Assembly: GCF_000494755.1 (NCBI RefSeq)
Contig: NC_022657.1
Location: forward strand, 8,028,001-8,092,000
Direction: 5' to 3'
From: Amorphoplanes friuliensis DSM 7358
Lineage (GTDB): Bacteria; Actinomycetota; Actinomycetes; Mycobacteriales; Micromonosporaceae
Length of the DNA stretch: 64,000 nucleotides
In this document: positions 32,985 to 41,621 of the stretch, one piece after another
Layout of the letters: the number at the start of each line of letters is the position of its first letter
Numbering within the stretch: position 1 is the stretch's first letter
Translations under genes and position numbers: made by a program
The notes under the pieces: model-generated
Told to the model about the DNA's origin: nothing
Databases searched by the model: none
What the model saw: only the letters and a program-made list of their open reading frames with translations

Positions 32985-35651
32985 TCAGGCTCGGTGGCTG
33001 TCCAAATAGGCTTCCATGCGCTCGGCGGGAGCCGGCCTGGCCAGGGCAAATCCCTGGCCGTAGAGGCAGCCGGCGCGGCGAGCGCGGTCGATCTGTTCCT
33101 GGGTTTCCAGGCCCTTGGCCACTATTTCCAGGCCCAGCCGCTTGCCCAGGCTGACCACGACGTCGATCACCGCAGGCCCGATTGGGGGCTCAGCCGGCGT
33201 ATTCACCAACCCCTGGTCGAGTTTGAGCATGTCGACCGGGAGGCGGCGCAGGTGGGAGAGGGACGCCTGGCCGGCGCCGAAATCGTCGAGGGCCGCGCGG
33301 ACGCCGAGTTTGCGGAGGCCGGTCAGGGAGGCAACGATCGCCGGGACGTCTTCGGCGACCCAGGTTTCCTGGACTTCGACGACGAGGCGTTCGGGTTCGA
33401 GGCGGTGGCGGGCCAGGATTTCGGCGACGGTTTCGGGGAAGCGGGCGCTGAGCAGCTCTCGCGGGGAGACGTTGACGGAGAGCCAGAATTCGTTGTTGCC
33501 GCCGGGCCAGCTGGACAGGTGGCGGCAGGCGGCGTCGAGGACCCATTCGTCGAGGTCGGCGGCGCAGCCGACGGCGCGGGCGATCGGGAGGAGTTCGGCG
33601 GGGAGGATCGTGCCGAGTTTGGGGTGGCGCCAGCGGAGGAGGGCTTCGACGCCGACGGGCTGGGTGTCGCTGAGCGACACGACCGGTTGGAAGACGAGGT
33701 CGAGTTCGCCGCGGTCGGCGGCGCCGAGGAGTTCGCGTTCGAGGTCCATGCGGCGGTGGAGCTGGATCTCGACGTCGGTGTCGTACCACTCGACGCGGTC
33801 GCGGCCGAGCTGGCGGGCGCGGCTGCGGGCGAGGTCGGCGTGGCGGAGGACTTCTTCGGAGTCGTTGCCGCCGGCCAGTTCGGCGAGGCCGACGCTGGTG
33901 TGGAGTTCGACGATCGTGCCGGGCAGCTGGTACGGCTCCATGAGGAGCGTGACGATGCGGGTGGCCAGGGCGTAGGCCAGGACCGCCCCGTCGGCGGTGA
34001 GGACCGCGAATTCGTCGCCGCCGAGGCGGGCCGCGACGTCTTCCTCGCCGAGGAGGCTGCGGATGCGGCGGCCGACCTCGATGAGGACGGCGTCGCCGAT
34101 CTCGCGGCCCTTGCTGTCGTTGATCTCGGCGAGGCCGTGGAGGTCGATCACCAGGACGGTGCCCTGCTGGCCGGCCCGGCGGCGGTACGCGAGCAGATCG
34201 CGCATCAGGGCGCGGCGGTTGGCGAGGCCGGTGAGCTGATCGGTGTACGACAATTTGTGCAGTGTGCGCTCGAGGTGCCGGCGTTCGCCGACGTCGCGGA
34301 CGTGCACGACGAGGGCGGACACCTCGGGCACCGAGCGCTGATCGGCCACGGTGGACTCGGTGTCGCGCCACATGCCGTGGCCGTCGCGGATGCGGGCGTT
34401 GAGCAGGGCGGGCGGGCCGTCGTCGTGCTCGCCGGCGAGCAACGTCTCGATGCCCGCCTGGGCGCCGGCGGCGTCGTCCGGGTGGAGGAGATTGATGAAG
34501 GTGCGGCCGACCACTTCGGAGTCGGCGAGGCCGAAAAGTCGTGCCGCGGCCGGGGACTGCCAGCGGACGGTCAGTTTGTCGTCGAGGACCAGGGTCAGAT
34601 CGGTGGCCCCGGCGACCAGCGACCGGAAGTGGGCTTCCTTGGTGCGGAGCTGGCCGGTGTAGCGGCGGATGTCGCTGACCACCAGCAGCTCGCGCATCGT
34701 CAGGATGGCGACCATCGCGATGCCGAGGGAGATCGCCGTGGGGTCGAAGTTGCCGACGAAGATGAGGTGGTAGAGCGCGGCGATCACGCCGATGCCGGCG
34801 GGCAGCGCCAGCAGCGGATAACCGGAGAGGTACAGGTCCTGCTCGCGCGGTGGCAGCGACTCCGGCAGATTGCGACGGGAGCCGCCCTCGGCGGTCAGGG
34901 CGAGGCCGGCGACGATCGGCAGGCCGAAGAGCGCGACGATCCAGTCGTCGTGGCCGGACAGGACCAGGTTGGCCACGGTGGACAGCGCGAGGAGGACGAG
35001 GATCGCGCCGAGCCCGCAGCGCAGGGCTGCCGGGCGGTGCAGCCGGGCGCGCAGCACGATGACGGTGACGATCGAGATGCCCGTCGCCGCGAGCAACGTG
35101 CAGACCAGTGTGGAATACGGGGCTTTGCCGAGCGGGCGCATCAGATAGGCCGCGAAGCCGAGCGCCACACCCAGACCGAGACCATCGAACGCACGGCGCA
35201 GGCGCACCGCGGCTGTGGAAGCAGCGCCGGGAAGAAGCATCGTGCCGAGCACGTAGAGCGTGGCGACCGCGCCGACACCGGCCGCGAGGTAGATGCCCTG
35301 GTGGGGTGGGCCGAGGTAGAGCAGTCCGGCGGTCACGCCGGTGACCAGTGCGGCCATGCCGATGAAGCCGGCGCCCCGGCAGGCCGCGAACGTGCCGTCG
35401 CGGTGATGGATCGCGAGCGCGGTGTGGACGAGCACGACGGTGGCCCAGAGGGCGACACCGCCGACCGCGATCGCTAGCGCGGCCAGATCCGGGACGAGGC
35501 CGGTCAGCGCGGCGATCAGCACCGCCGCGCCGAGGACCGGTGCGATCAGGAACGCCACCCGGTGGGACCGGGTGCCGGTGGGTGCTGGGGGCTGCACTGC
35601 CACGGGAGGCGTGATCCTCTGCGATTTGAGGGCGGGAGTCGAACAGGCCAC
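32985..35651 (-). CDS. Membrane PAS-GGDEF-EAL protein (cyclic di-GMP turnover)
   Basis: An N-terminal membrane part of about nine segments (to about residue 320) is followed by a PAS sensor domain (about 345-460), a GGDEF domain (intact GGDEF near 545) and an EAL domain (EALLRW near 668, DDFGAG, LKLDQGLV). The inhibitory RxxD is missing: the four residues before VAARL are GEED. Both catalytic sites look intact. The start is uncertain; the first ATG at 35651 gives 888 residues. It is convergent with the LacI gene across repeat array A. Confidence 0.9.
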   Translation of the reverse strand: MACSTPALKSQRITPPVAVQPPAPTGTRSHRVAFLIAPVLGAAVLIAALTGLVPDLAALAIAVGGVALWATVVLVHTALAIHHRDGTFAACRGAGFIGMAALVTGVTAGLLYLGPPHQGIYLAAGVGAVATLYVLGTMLLPGAASTAAVRLRRAFDGLGLGVALGFAAYLMRPLGKAPYSTLVCTLLAATGISIVTVIVLRARLHRPAALRCGLGAILVLLALSTVANLVLSGHDDWIVALFGLPIVAGLALTAEGGSRRNLPESLPPREQDLYLSGYPLLALPAGIGVIAALYHLIFVGNFDPTAISLGIAMVAILTMRELLVVSDIRRYTGQLRTKEAHFRSLVAGATDLTLVLDDKLTVRWQSPAAARLFGLADSEVVGRTFINLLHPDDAAGAQAGIETLLAGEHDDGPPALLNARIRDGHGMWRDTESTVADQRSVPEVSALVVHVRDVGERRHLERTLHKLSYTDQLTGLANRRALMRDLLAYRRRAGQQGTVLVIDLHGLAEINDSKGREIGDAVLIEVGRRIRSLLGEEDVAARLGGDEFAVLTADGAVLAYALATRIVTLLMEPYQLPGTIVELHTSVGLAELAGGNDSEEVLRHADLARSRARQLGRDRVEWYDTDVEIQLHRRMDLERELLGAADRGELDLVFQPVVSLSDTQPVGVEALLRWRHPKLGTILPAELLPIARAVGCAADLDEWVLDAACRHLSSWPGGNNEFWLSVNVSPRELLSARFPETVAEILARHRLEPERLVVEVQETWVAEDVPAIVASLTGLRKLGVRAALDDFGAGQASLSHLRRLPVDMLKLDQGLVNTPAEPPIGPAVIDVVVSLGKRLGLEIVAKGLETQEQIDRARRAGCLYGQGFALARPAPAERMEAYLDSHRA

Positions 35652-35792
35652 GACGACTAGGAGGAGTCACCGCACCCACACCGGGTAACGAGTGTCCCTC
35701 GAACAGGTTACGTGCGTGCGGTTCTCCTTTGCACGTTCGGATCGTCGGCTATGGACGGCCAAACGGCAATCCGGAGGAAAGATCCCAGCCGT

Positions 35793-36068
35793 TCAGCCGC
35801 CCGCCACCGACGGCAGGATCTGGATCTCCGCAGCCGCGGGCACCGGGGTCTCCAGACCGCCCGACCGGCGGCAATCCTCCCCGTCCACATAGACGTTCAC
35901 ATACCGGCGAACGGTGCCGCTCTCGTCGCGGATCCGGCGTTCGAGCCGTGGCCAGCGCTCCCGCACCTCGTCGAGCACGGCACCGAGCGAGCCCTGTGCG
36001 GTCACCTCCAGGTGTGCGGACCCGCCGCACTCAGCCCGCAGGACACCTGGGATCAGCAGCGTCGGCAT
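35793..36068 (-). CDS. MoaD/ThiS-family ubiquitin-like sulfur carrier
   Basis: The 91-residue protein has the beta-grasp pattern of MoaD/ThiS (LLIPGVLR, HLEVTAQGSLGAVLDEV, NVYVDGED, ILPSVAGG) and ends in the Gly-Gly needed for adenylation and thiocarboxylation. It is co-translated with the Asp-box propeller gene: the ATG overlaps that gene's stop (ATGA). No molybdopterin, thiamin or E1-like gene is nearby. Carrier role is known for the family; the acceptor pathway here is not. Confidence 0.85.
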   Translation of the reverse strand: MPTLLIPGVLRAECGGSAHLEVTAQGSLGAVLDEVRERWPRLERRIRDESGTVRRYVNVYVDGEDCRRSGGLETPVPAAAEIQILPSVAGG

Positions 36069-37144
36069 CAGTAACTCGCCGCGCGGACGCAGAGGATGTC
36101 GGGCAGGTGGGCGGTCACGGACGACCAGGTCTCGCCCTCGTCGCGGCTGGCGAAGACCTCACCGGACCGGGTGCCGAAGTAGACGCCCGCGGGCTCGGCG
36201 TCGTCCGCGCACATCGCGTCGCGCAGCACCACGGGATAGAACGGCTCGTCGGGCAGGCCGGTCTGCAGGGGCTGCCAGGTGTCGCCGGCGTCGGTCGACC
36301 GGAAGACCCGGCAGAGGTGGTCGACGGGCTCCCGCTGCCCGTCGCTGATCAGCGGGAAGCTCCAGATCGTGCCGCCGCGCCGGGGGTGCGCGACGATCGG
36401 GAAGCCGAAGTCGGCGGGCAGGGTGCCGGCGATCGACTGCCACGTGCCGCCGCCGTCGACCGACCGGTAGACGCCGTGATGGTTCTGCGCGTAGTAGTGG
36501 TCCGGGTCGGCGCCGTCGCGGGCGACCTTGTGGACACACTGGCCGAACTCGGGCCGAGGGTCGGGCAGGAAGTAGGCCTCGATGCCCTCGTTGGAGGGCG
36601 CCCACGACGCGCCGCCGTCGGTGGTGCGATAGACGCCGCCGGTCGACATGGCGACGAGCACCCACTGCGGGTCGGCGGGGTGCGGCAGGACCGTGTGGAT
36701 CGCCTGGCCACCGAAACCCGCACCCCAGTCGGGCCGGTGCGGGTGGTCCCACAGGGCCCGGACCAGCTCGAACGTGCGCCCGCCGTCCTCGGAGCGGAAG
36801 AGCGCCGACGGCTGCACACCGGCGTAGACCACGTCCCCCTGCGCCGGGACGATCTGCCAGACGCGCTCGACCGCGGCACCGGTGTCCGAGGGGAAGGCCA
36901 GCGGAGCTTTGTCGGGCTCCTGCCAGGTCGCGCCGAGGTCGTCGCTGATCACGACGCTCGGGCCGAAGTGGGAGCTGTCCGCCCCGGCCAGCAGCCGCGG
37001 CGCCGGGCCGCGTGTGTCGATCGCGACGGCGTAGATCGAGTGTCCGGAGAAGTGCGCGGAGCTGACCTTCCAGCTCTGCCGGTTGTCGTCACTAGTGGCC
37101 AGGAACAGGCCTTTCTTGGTGCCGATGGCTAGCAGCTCGGTCAT
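36068..37144 (-). CDS. Asp-box (BNR/sortilin-type) beta-propeller protein
   Basis: Six Asp-box repeats of the SxDxGxTW type are visible (SDDLGATW, SEDGGRTF, TTDGGASW, SVDGGGTW, STDAGDTW, SRDEGETW), about 40-60 residues apart, predicting a beta-propeller like sialidase or photosystem assembly factors. No sialidase catalytic set is obvious, and there is no signal peptide, so it is probably cytoplasmic. ATG 37144 is preferred over 37174, because the family begins MTELLAIGTKKGLFLAT. It overlaps the MoaD-like gene, which suggests a joint function not described to my knowledge. Confidence 0.82.
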   Translation of the reverse strand: MTELLAIGTKKGLFLATSDDNRQSWKVSSAHFSGHSIYAVAIDTRGPAPRLLAGADSSHFGPSVVISDDLGATWQEPDKAPLAFPSDTGAAVERVWQIVPAQGDVVYAGVQPSALFRSEDGGRTFELVRALWDHPHRPDWGAGFGGQAIHTVLPHPADPQWVLVAMSTGGVYRTTDGGASWAPSNEGIEAYFLPDPRPEFGQCVHKVARDGADPDHYYAQNHHGVYRSVDGGGTWQSIAGTLPADFGFPIVAHPRRGGTIWSFPLISDGQREPVDHLCRVFRSTDAGDTWQPLQTGLPDEPFYPVVLRDAMCADDAEPAGVYFGTRSGEVFASRDEGETWSSVTAHLPDILCVRAASY

Positions 37145-37209
37145 GCCCAGCATTATGCGCGGCAGGTCCGACAAGAACCCGGGATCCGGCGGGTGGGAGG
37201 ATGAGGAAC

Positions 37210-37620
37210 GTGAGTCGAAAGCCCGTCATGCGCGTCCGTAAGTCCGGCGCCCTCATCGTCGCCGCGCTGATCGCGCTCGTCGGCACCATCCCGTTCGCCG
37301 GTGCCCGGTGGCAGCTCGCCCCGATCCTGCTGATCCCGCTCGCCATCCTGATCTGGGCTTGGCGCGCCGGCACCGACGTGACTCCCGAGGGTCTTCGGGT
37401 CCGGGCGCTCTTCGGCTCGACCAGGATCCCCTGGTCGCGGATCTCCGAGCTGGCTCCCGACGACCGGCGGCAGGTCTCGGCGCTGCTCACGGACGGCAAG
37501 GTGATCAAGCTGACCGGTGTCACCACCGCCAACCTGGCCGCCGTGATCGCCGTGAGCGGCCAGTCAGTATCCGTCGACGACCCGGTTGACCAGGGTCTCC
37601 CCGGCGGCGAACCGGCGTAG
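37210..37620 (+). CDS. Membrane protein with bacterial PH-like domain
   Basis: Two hydrophobic segments (about residues 15-55) are followed by a bPH-type domain: TPEGLRVRALFGSTRIPWSRISEL is the recognisable stretch (quoted in parts: VRALFGSTRIPWSRI). Such proteins are common in actinobacteria and of unknown role. GTG 37210 follows GAGGA; ATG 37201 lies directly against GGGAGG and would be too close to it. The last 57 bases overlap the convergent dehydrogenase. Confidence 0.75.
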   Translation: MSRKPVMRVRKSGALIVAALIALVGTIPFAGARWQLAPILLIPLAILIWAWRAGTDVTPEGLRVRALFGSTRIPWSRISELAPDDRRQVSALLTDGKVIKLTGVTTANLAAVIAVSGQSVSVDDPVDQGLPGGEPA

Positions 37621-38490
37621 CTGGGCACCCGCGAGACCGTAGGCGCGGGGAAGCAGGCCGAGCACCGCACCGCCGGTGTGCGGCGTGATGAAGACGTTCG
37701 GCAGCTGCCACAGCGGGTGGCCGGCGGGCAGCGGCTCAGGGTCGGTGACGTCGAGCGCCGCGGAGATCCGCCCGGAGGCCAGCTCCGTGACCAGCGCATC
37801 GGTGTCGACGACCGGCCCGCGTGCGGCGTTGACCACCAGCGCCCCGTCAGGCAGCGCGGCCAGGAAGCTCGCGTCGACCAAGCCCCGCGTCTGCTCGGTC
37901 AAGGGCACGACCAGGACAACCACTTCCGCGTACGGGAGCAGCACCGGCAACTCGTCGACGGCGTGCACGTCGTGCTCGGGACGGGCTGTGCGCGCGACCC
38001 GCGTGACGGTGACCTCGAAGGGTGCCAGCCGCTGCTCGATGGCCCGGCCGATCGACCCGGCACCGACGATCAGCACCCGCTTGCCGGTCAGCTCGGGTGT
38101 CGGCGTGAACGCGCCCGGCGTCCATTCCTGCCGCTCCTGGGCCCGCGCGAACGCCGGGAACTGCCGCAACGAGCCGATCGCGGCACCCAGGACCCACTCG
38201 GAGACGGAGGCGTCGTGCACGCCCCGGGCGTCACAGAGCTGCACCGGGGAGGGCACACGACCGACCCAGTTGTCCGCGCCGGCCGAGAGCAGCTGGACGA
38301 CCTCGAGACCGGTCAGCTGCGGCAGCAGGTCCGAGGCCTGCACCTTCGCGCTGAACGGTGGCACCCAGAACTTCACGTCGGCGGGGTCGGACGGCAGCGT
38401 GGCCGCGTCCTCACAGACCTCGACCTCGACACCGGCCGGCAGCTCGCCGAGCAGCTCGCGGCCCTTCTCATGAGCGATCCAGACCTTCAC
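37564..38490 (-). CDS. D-isomer 2-hydroxyacid dehydrogenase family protein
   Basis: The 308-residue protein has the Rossmann motif VLIVGAGSIGRAIEQRL at about residue 140 and the catalytic set Arg (NAARGPVVD), Glu (DVTDPEPLP) and His (TPHTGG). It is the 2-hydroxyacid dehydrogenase fold without the ACT domain of serA; the natural acid is not predictable. GTG 38490 is the first codon of the conserved KVWIAHEKG; the frame upstream to 38628 overlaps the neighbour's promoter region. Its 3' end overlaps the convergent PH-like gene. Confidence 0.88.
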   Translation of the reverse strand: MKVWIAHEKGRELLGELPAGVEVEVCEDAATLPSDPADVKFWVPPFSAKVQASDLLPQLTGLEVVQLLSAGADNWVGRVPSPVQLCDARGVHDASVSEWVLGAAIGSLRQFPAFARAQERQEWTPGAFTPTPELTGKRVLIVGAGSIGRAIEQRLAPFEVTVTRVARTARPEHDVHAVDELPVLLPYAEVVVLVVPLTEQTRGLVDASFLAALPDGALVVNAARGPVVDTDALVTELASGRISAALDVTDPEPLPAGHPLWQLPNVFITPHTGGAVLGLLPRAYGLAGAQLRRFAAGETLVNRVVDGY

Positions 38491-38597
38491 CGTCCCCAAC
38501 TTAGCCGCGCCGCGGGCCTCGCGCCCGGTCCGGATCCCAGGTGTGCCGGACGTCCCAGCCGGCACGGCTACCCTGGACCGGGAAACGAGGAGGTCGT

Positions 38598-39776
38598 GTG
38601 ATCGAGCGCAGTCCGAGAGTCCGCGCACGCGCTGTGACGCGTGGCGCCGTGGCTCTGGTTGCCGTGCTGGCCCTGACCGCCGCGTGCAGCTTCGGCCCGC
38701 CCGAGCCCGACGTGGCCGGCGAGCCTCCCAACCTGCCCACCCCGTCGGTGTCGGCCGGTCCGGACAGCGACGGCGACCGCGCCGCGGCCGCGACGGTGCT
38801 GGCCAAGGGGCTCGAGGTGCCGTGGGGTCTGGCGTTCCTGCCCGACGGCGGCGCCCTGGTCACCGAGCGGGACACCGGCCGCATCCTCCGGGTCGGACCC
38901 GAGTCCGACGCCGAGGGTCTCAAGGTCGTCGAGGTGCAGCGCCTGTCCGAGGCCGAGGCGGGCGGCGACGGCGGCCTGCTCGGCATCGCGGTCTCACCGA
39001 AGTTCGCCGACGACAACACGGCCTACGTCTACTACTCGACCGCCAAGGACAACCGCGTCGCGAAGCTCCAGCTCAAGGGGAAGCCGCAGCCGATCCTGAC
39101 CGGCATCCCGCGCTCCGAGAACGACAACGGCGGCCAGCTTGCCTTCGGACCCGACAATTTCCTGTACGTGACCACGGGCGACGGGACCGCCGCCGGCACC
39201 CAGGCGCAGAACCCCAAGAACCTCGGCGGCAAGATTCTGCGGATCACTACGGCGGGCAAGCCGGCGCCGGGCAATCCGGTCAAGGACTCGCCGGTCTGGT
39301 CCTCCGGTCACCGCAACGTCCAGGGCATAGCCTGGGACGCGAACAAGAAGATGTACGCCGGTGAGTCGGGTCAGAAGACCAACGGCGAGCTGAACGTGAT
39401 CCAGAAGGGCAAGAACTACGGCTGGCCCACGGTCGACGGCAAGGGCACCAACACGAAGTTCACCAATCCCCTGGTCACGTTTCCGATCGAGGACTCGTAC
39501 TGCTCGGGTGTGGCGGTGCTGGAGAGCATGATCGCCACCGCGTGCCTGCTGGGGCAGCGGCTGTGGATGGTCGACGTGACGGGCAACGGCACGCTGCTGG
39601 GCCAGCCCCGAGCCCTGCTGACCGGCGAGTACGGCCGCCTGCGCGCACTGGTCGCCGCACCGGACGGCTCGTTCTGGGTCACCACCTCCAACCAGGAGGA
39701 AGGCGGCGAACCGGGACCGGACGACGACATGATCATCAGGTTGGTGTTCTCGGACGGCGGGGCGGGCCGGAGTTAA
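38598..39776 (+). CDS. PQQ-dependent sugar dehydrogenase-like lipoprotein
   Basis: A lipoprotein signal (GAVALVAVLALTAAC) is followed by a glucose/sorbosone dehydrogenase beta-propeller: LEVPWGLAFLPDGGALVTER, GGLLGIAVSPKF, YYSTAKDNRV, NDNGGQLAFGPDNFLYVTTGDG, HRNVQGIAWD and YGWPTVDGKG. It should oxidise a sugar or other substrate outside the cell with PQQ if the cofactor is supplied. GTG 38598 follows GAGGAGG. The length is about 392. No PQQ synthesis genes are in the window. Confidence 0.9.
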   Translation: MIERSPRVRARAVTRGAVALVAVLALTAACSFGPPEPDVAGEPPNLPTPSVSAGPDSDGDRAAAATVLAKGLEVPWGLAFLPDGGALVTERDTGRILRVGPESDAEGLKVVEVQRLSEAEAGGDGGLLGIAVSPKFADDNTAYVYYSTAKDNRVAKLQLKGKPQPILTGIPRSENDNGGQLAFGPDNFLYVTTGDGTAAGTQAQNPKNLGGKILRITTAGKPAPGNPVKDSPVWSSGHRNVQGIAWDANKKMYAGESGQKTNGELNVIQKGKNYGWPTVDGKGTNTKFTNPLVTFPIEDSYCSGVAVLESMIATACLLGQRLWMVDVTGNGTLLGQPRALLTGEYGRLRALVAAPDGSFWVTTSNQEEGGEPGPDDDMIIRLVFSDGGAGRS

Positions 39777-39821
39777 CACGCGTAACCGTTTGACGTCCGG
39801 CACACGGGGGCAGGTCAGCCG

Positions 39822-41426
39822 TTGACCATGAACGAGAAGATTTCTGTGGCGACCGCCGCGGCACGCCGCCTCTGGGCGCGTCCGTGGGCCCGCCGGCTCC
39901 GCGTCTGGGCCGGAGTTGTCGCCGTCAGCCTCACCGGCGTTGTTGTCGGCACTATGCTGTTCGCCCAGTCCGAGATCGCCGTCGGGCCGTTCCGCGCGGA
40001 CATGTCGATCAGCCCGTCGATCGAGGGCGGGACCGAGGTGGACATCCCGCCGCTGGGCTCGTTGCATCTCGACAGCCACGACGGCCCGATCCACCTCAAG
40101 GTCGACCTCGGCTCCCTGGACCAGGGACGCACCGAGGCGCTGATCGACGACCCCACGGCCATCAGCGCGGCCGGACAGTCCGCCGTCGACGACGTGACCA
40201 AGGGTGTGCTGCAGCTCGGTCTGCGCGCGCTCGGCGCGGCGATCGTGTGCTCGCTCATCCTGTCGGCGCTGATCTTCCGCAACATCCGGCGGGTGGCGTC
40301 CGCGGGGGTTCTGGCGCTGGTGGTGACCGGTGGCAGCCTCGGACTGGCCGTGGCCACGATCCGCCCCGACTCGATCAGCGAGCCCCGCTACGAGGGTCTG
40401 CTGGTCAATGCGCCCGCGGTCGTCGGTGACGCCCGGCGGATCGCCGACAACTACGGCCGGTACGCCGACCAGCTCCAGGAGCTCGTCAGCAACGTTAGCC
40501 GCATCTACACCACGGTGTCGGCGCTGCCCGTCTTCGACCCCGCCGGCGGCACGACCCGCATCCTGCACGTCTCCGACCTGCACCTGAACCCGACGTCGTG
40601 GGGTGTGATCCGGACGGTCGTCAAGCAGTGGGACATCGACGCCGTGGTCGACACCGGTGACATCGTGGACTGGGGCAGCAGCGCCGAGACGTCGTACGTC
40701 AACTCGATCGGCCAGCTCGGTGTCCCGTACGTGTACGTGCGCGGCAACCACGACTCGACGGCGATCCAGGCGGCGGTCGCCCGGCAGACCAACGCGAAGG
40801 TGCTGGACAACGACGTCGTCACGATCAACGGCCTGACCATCGCCGGCATCGGTGACCCCGAATTCACTCCGGATAAGAGCGAAGCCCCCGCGGCGAACGC
40901 GGACGACCCCGGATCGTCCCCGTTGCTCCGCAGTGGCGAGGAACTAGCGACCACGATCCGCGCCTCGAAGACGAAGGTCGGCGTGGCCCTGGTCCACGAC
41001 CCGGCGATGGCACCGCCGCTGTCGGGTGTGGTGCCGCTGGTCCTGGCCGGCCACCTGCACAAGCGTGAGGTCAGAACGCTGGACCAGCCGTCCCCGGACC
41101 CGTCGGCCTCCCCGGCGCCGTCGGCCTCCGCGGGTACGCAGGCACCGCTGGAGACGCGTCTGCTGGTCGAGGGTTCGACCGGCGGCGCCGGGCTGCGTGG
41201 GCTGGAGAACGAGGAGCCGACGCCGCTGACGATGTCGGTCCTGTACTTCGACGAGAGCCAGTCGTTGAAGGCCTACGACGACATTCAGCTGGGCGGCACC
41301 GGCGAACAGAACGTGACCATGCAACGCAAGGTCATCGGCACCGACCCGGAGCCGACCACGAACCCGTCGGTGTTCAACGGTGTGACCCCCGGCCTGACCC
41401 CGAACAGCGCACCCCCGAGCCGCTGA
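39822..41426 (+). CDS. Membrane-anchored metallophosphoesterase
   Basis: Three hydrophobic segments near residues 28-48 and about 137-190 precede a calcineurin-type metallophosphoesterase domain: HVSDLHLN, DTGDIVDWGS, RGNHD, and later LVHDPAM and LAGHLHKRE, giving the full metal set. Ser/Pro-rich linker near residue 425 and a Pro-rich C-terminus are present. The catalytic domain probably faces outside. The substrate is unknown. It converges with gatB across a large hairpin. Confidence 0.88.
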   Translation: MTMNEKISVATAAARRLWARPWARRLRVWAGVVAVSLTGVVVGTMLFAQSEIAVGPFRADMSISPSIEGGTEVDIPPLGSLHLDSHDGPIHLKVDLGSLDQGRTEALIDDPTAISAAGQSAVDDVTKGVLQLGLRALGAAIVCSLILSALIFRNIRRVASAGVLALVVTGGSLGLAVATIRPDSISEPRYEGLLVNAPAVVGDARRIADNYGRYADQLQELVSNVSRIYTTVSALPVFDPAGGTTRILHVSDLHLNPTSWGVIRTVVKQWDIDAVVDTGDIVDWGSSAETSYVNSIGQLGVPYVYVRGNHDSTAIQAAVARQTNAKVLDNDVVTINGLTIAGIGDPEFTPDKSEAPAANADDPGSSPLLRSGEELATTIRASKTKVGVALVHDPAMAPPLSGVVPLVLAGHLHKREVRTLDQPSPDPSASPAPSASAGTQAPLETRLLVEGSTGGAGLRGLENEEPTPLTMSVLYFDESQSLKAYDDIQLGGTGEQNVTMQRKVIGTDPEPTTNPSVFNGVTPGLTPNSAPPSR

Positions 41427-41462
41427 CGCCGCTCGCACAGCTCGCACCGCCGACGCCGCGCC

Positions 41463-41516
41463 CGCGATCTTGGACGTGAGGGGCCCTCCTGGGGGCCTCG
41501 GACGTCCAAGATCGCG
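41463..41516. repeat. Perfect 15-bp inverted repeat between convergent genes
   Basis: CGCGATCTTGGACGT (41463-41477) and ACGTCCAAGATCGCG (41502-41516) pair perfectly, with a GC-rich inner stem. It lies between the convergent metallophosphoesterase gene and gatB and may end both transcripts, but no U-run follows on either side. Related words (CAAGATCAAGATC) occur near 45012. Confidence 0.55.
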
Positions 41517-41621
41517 AGGGTCTCCACCGCTCTCCGCCCGGATGCGGGCCGCACAGGGCCGGGACGGCAGCGCCCGGCCCTGTGTGTCACAGGACCGGGC
41601 GTTGTGCGTACTGGGAAGGGA

